DNA from: a virus
Virus record (IMG/VR): IMGVR_UViG_3300033148_001127
Span: 1 to 25,966 of that record
Reading direction: 5' to 3' (one strand)
DNA: 25,966 nucleotides
The notes under the pieces were generated by a model, which had not been told where the DNA came from, did no database searches, and saw only the letters and a list, made by a program, of their open reading frames with translations. Positions 25,861-25,966 of this stretch are shown here, piece by piece. The position numbers and the translations under genes are program-made. How positions within the stretch are numbered: position 1 is the stretch's first letter; each line of letters begins with the position of its first letter.

Positions 25861-25966
25861 TGAGAAATTTATTTAACACAATCGAGAAATCAATCACATC
25901 ACTAATCGCAATCGGAGTACTATCTATGGTATTACGTTTATTCATTCACATCGCTATGTCACACGA
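25861..25966 (+). CDS. Small membrane protein, partial at right edge
   Basis: Visible part reads MRNLFNTIEKSITSLIAIGV, LSMVLRLFIHIAMSH and continues past the window. Residues about 12-33 (ITSLIAIGVLSMVLRLFIHI) form one hydrophobic segment with a following His/Ser region, so a small membrane protein. Its first codons and leader (CACAATGAGAAATTTAT) nearly repeat those of the amidoligase-like gene at 24420. Start is 27 bases after the previous stop. Confidence 0.55.

Noticed and set aside
1-25966. tRNA genes, CRISPR arrays, integrase or insertion sequences
   Set aside because: I looked in the non-coding gaps for cloverleaf cores, regularly spaced identical repeats and transposase or recombinase motifs. 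The 28-bp-period block has three 9-mers with different 19-base spacers, too short to be CRISPR. No integrase or transposase protein was seen.

Overview
The window is part of the genome of a tailed double-stranded DNA bacteriophage that most likely infects a marine Bacteroidota (Flavobacteriia-like) host. The host call rests on an AT-rich sequence, repeated promoter boxes of the form TAnnTTTG (mostly TA-n-CTTTGTA) in front of operons, and the absence of Shine-Dalgarno-type leaders. The virion genes (TerL, portal, scaffold, major capsid protein, two ring/connector-like proteins, then a P22 gp10-like stabilisation protein) resemble in order and sequence those of crAss-like and related marine Bacteroidota podoviruses. 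This is recalled family knowledge, not a database search.

Layout. (1) 1-11257, minus strand: the head and packaging operon. It runs from a promoter at 11250 through a small conserved gene, a protein with two GroES-like barrels, a possible small terminase, TerL and portal, then from an internal promoter at 5485 through scaffold, capsid protein and a 245-aa protein. A terminator and new promoter near 2000 precede two connector proteins and a gene cut by the left edge. (2) 11303-11381: three copies of a 9-mer at an exact 28-bp period inside a near-inverted repeat, in a 3' UTR. (3) 11389-20230, minus strand: a long tightly packed operon with the lysis genes (holin and T7-lysozyme-like amidase), a thioredoxin-like lipoprotein or exported protein, a leucine-rich BspA-like repeat protein, and many virion accessory proteins built from two recurring N-terminal modules. 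Among them are tiny basic or Cys-containing proteins, several under 60 aa. (4) 20238-20255: a perfectly palindromic divergent promoter driving that operon leftward and a winged-helix regulator rightward. (5) 20677-22541, minus: groES and groEL in reversed order. (6) 22738-23748: mostly non-coding control region with an iteron-like cluster, a small gene, and a strikingly C-rich tract. (7) 23749 to the right edge, plus strand: a probably early operon with an unknown 210-aa protein, an amidoligase-like enzyme, a complete type III hammerhead ribozyme and two small genes.

How it fits together: the late genes build and package the particle, with a phage-encoded chaperonin system (GroEL, GroES and a tandem-GroES protein placed beside the terminase) plausibly folding capsid components. 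The lysis genes sit inside the accessory virion operon. The right-hand genes are probably expressed first. A 16-bp near-palindrome, GTGTCTTCAAAGACAC, occurs identically six times across the window, both between genes and inside terL and groEL. One copy lies six bases upstream of the hammerhead ribozyme.

The strongest observations are the hammerhead ribozyme, the six-copy palindrome, the double-GroES protein and the modular N-terminal anchor families. No tRNA, CRISPR array, integrase or transposase was found.
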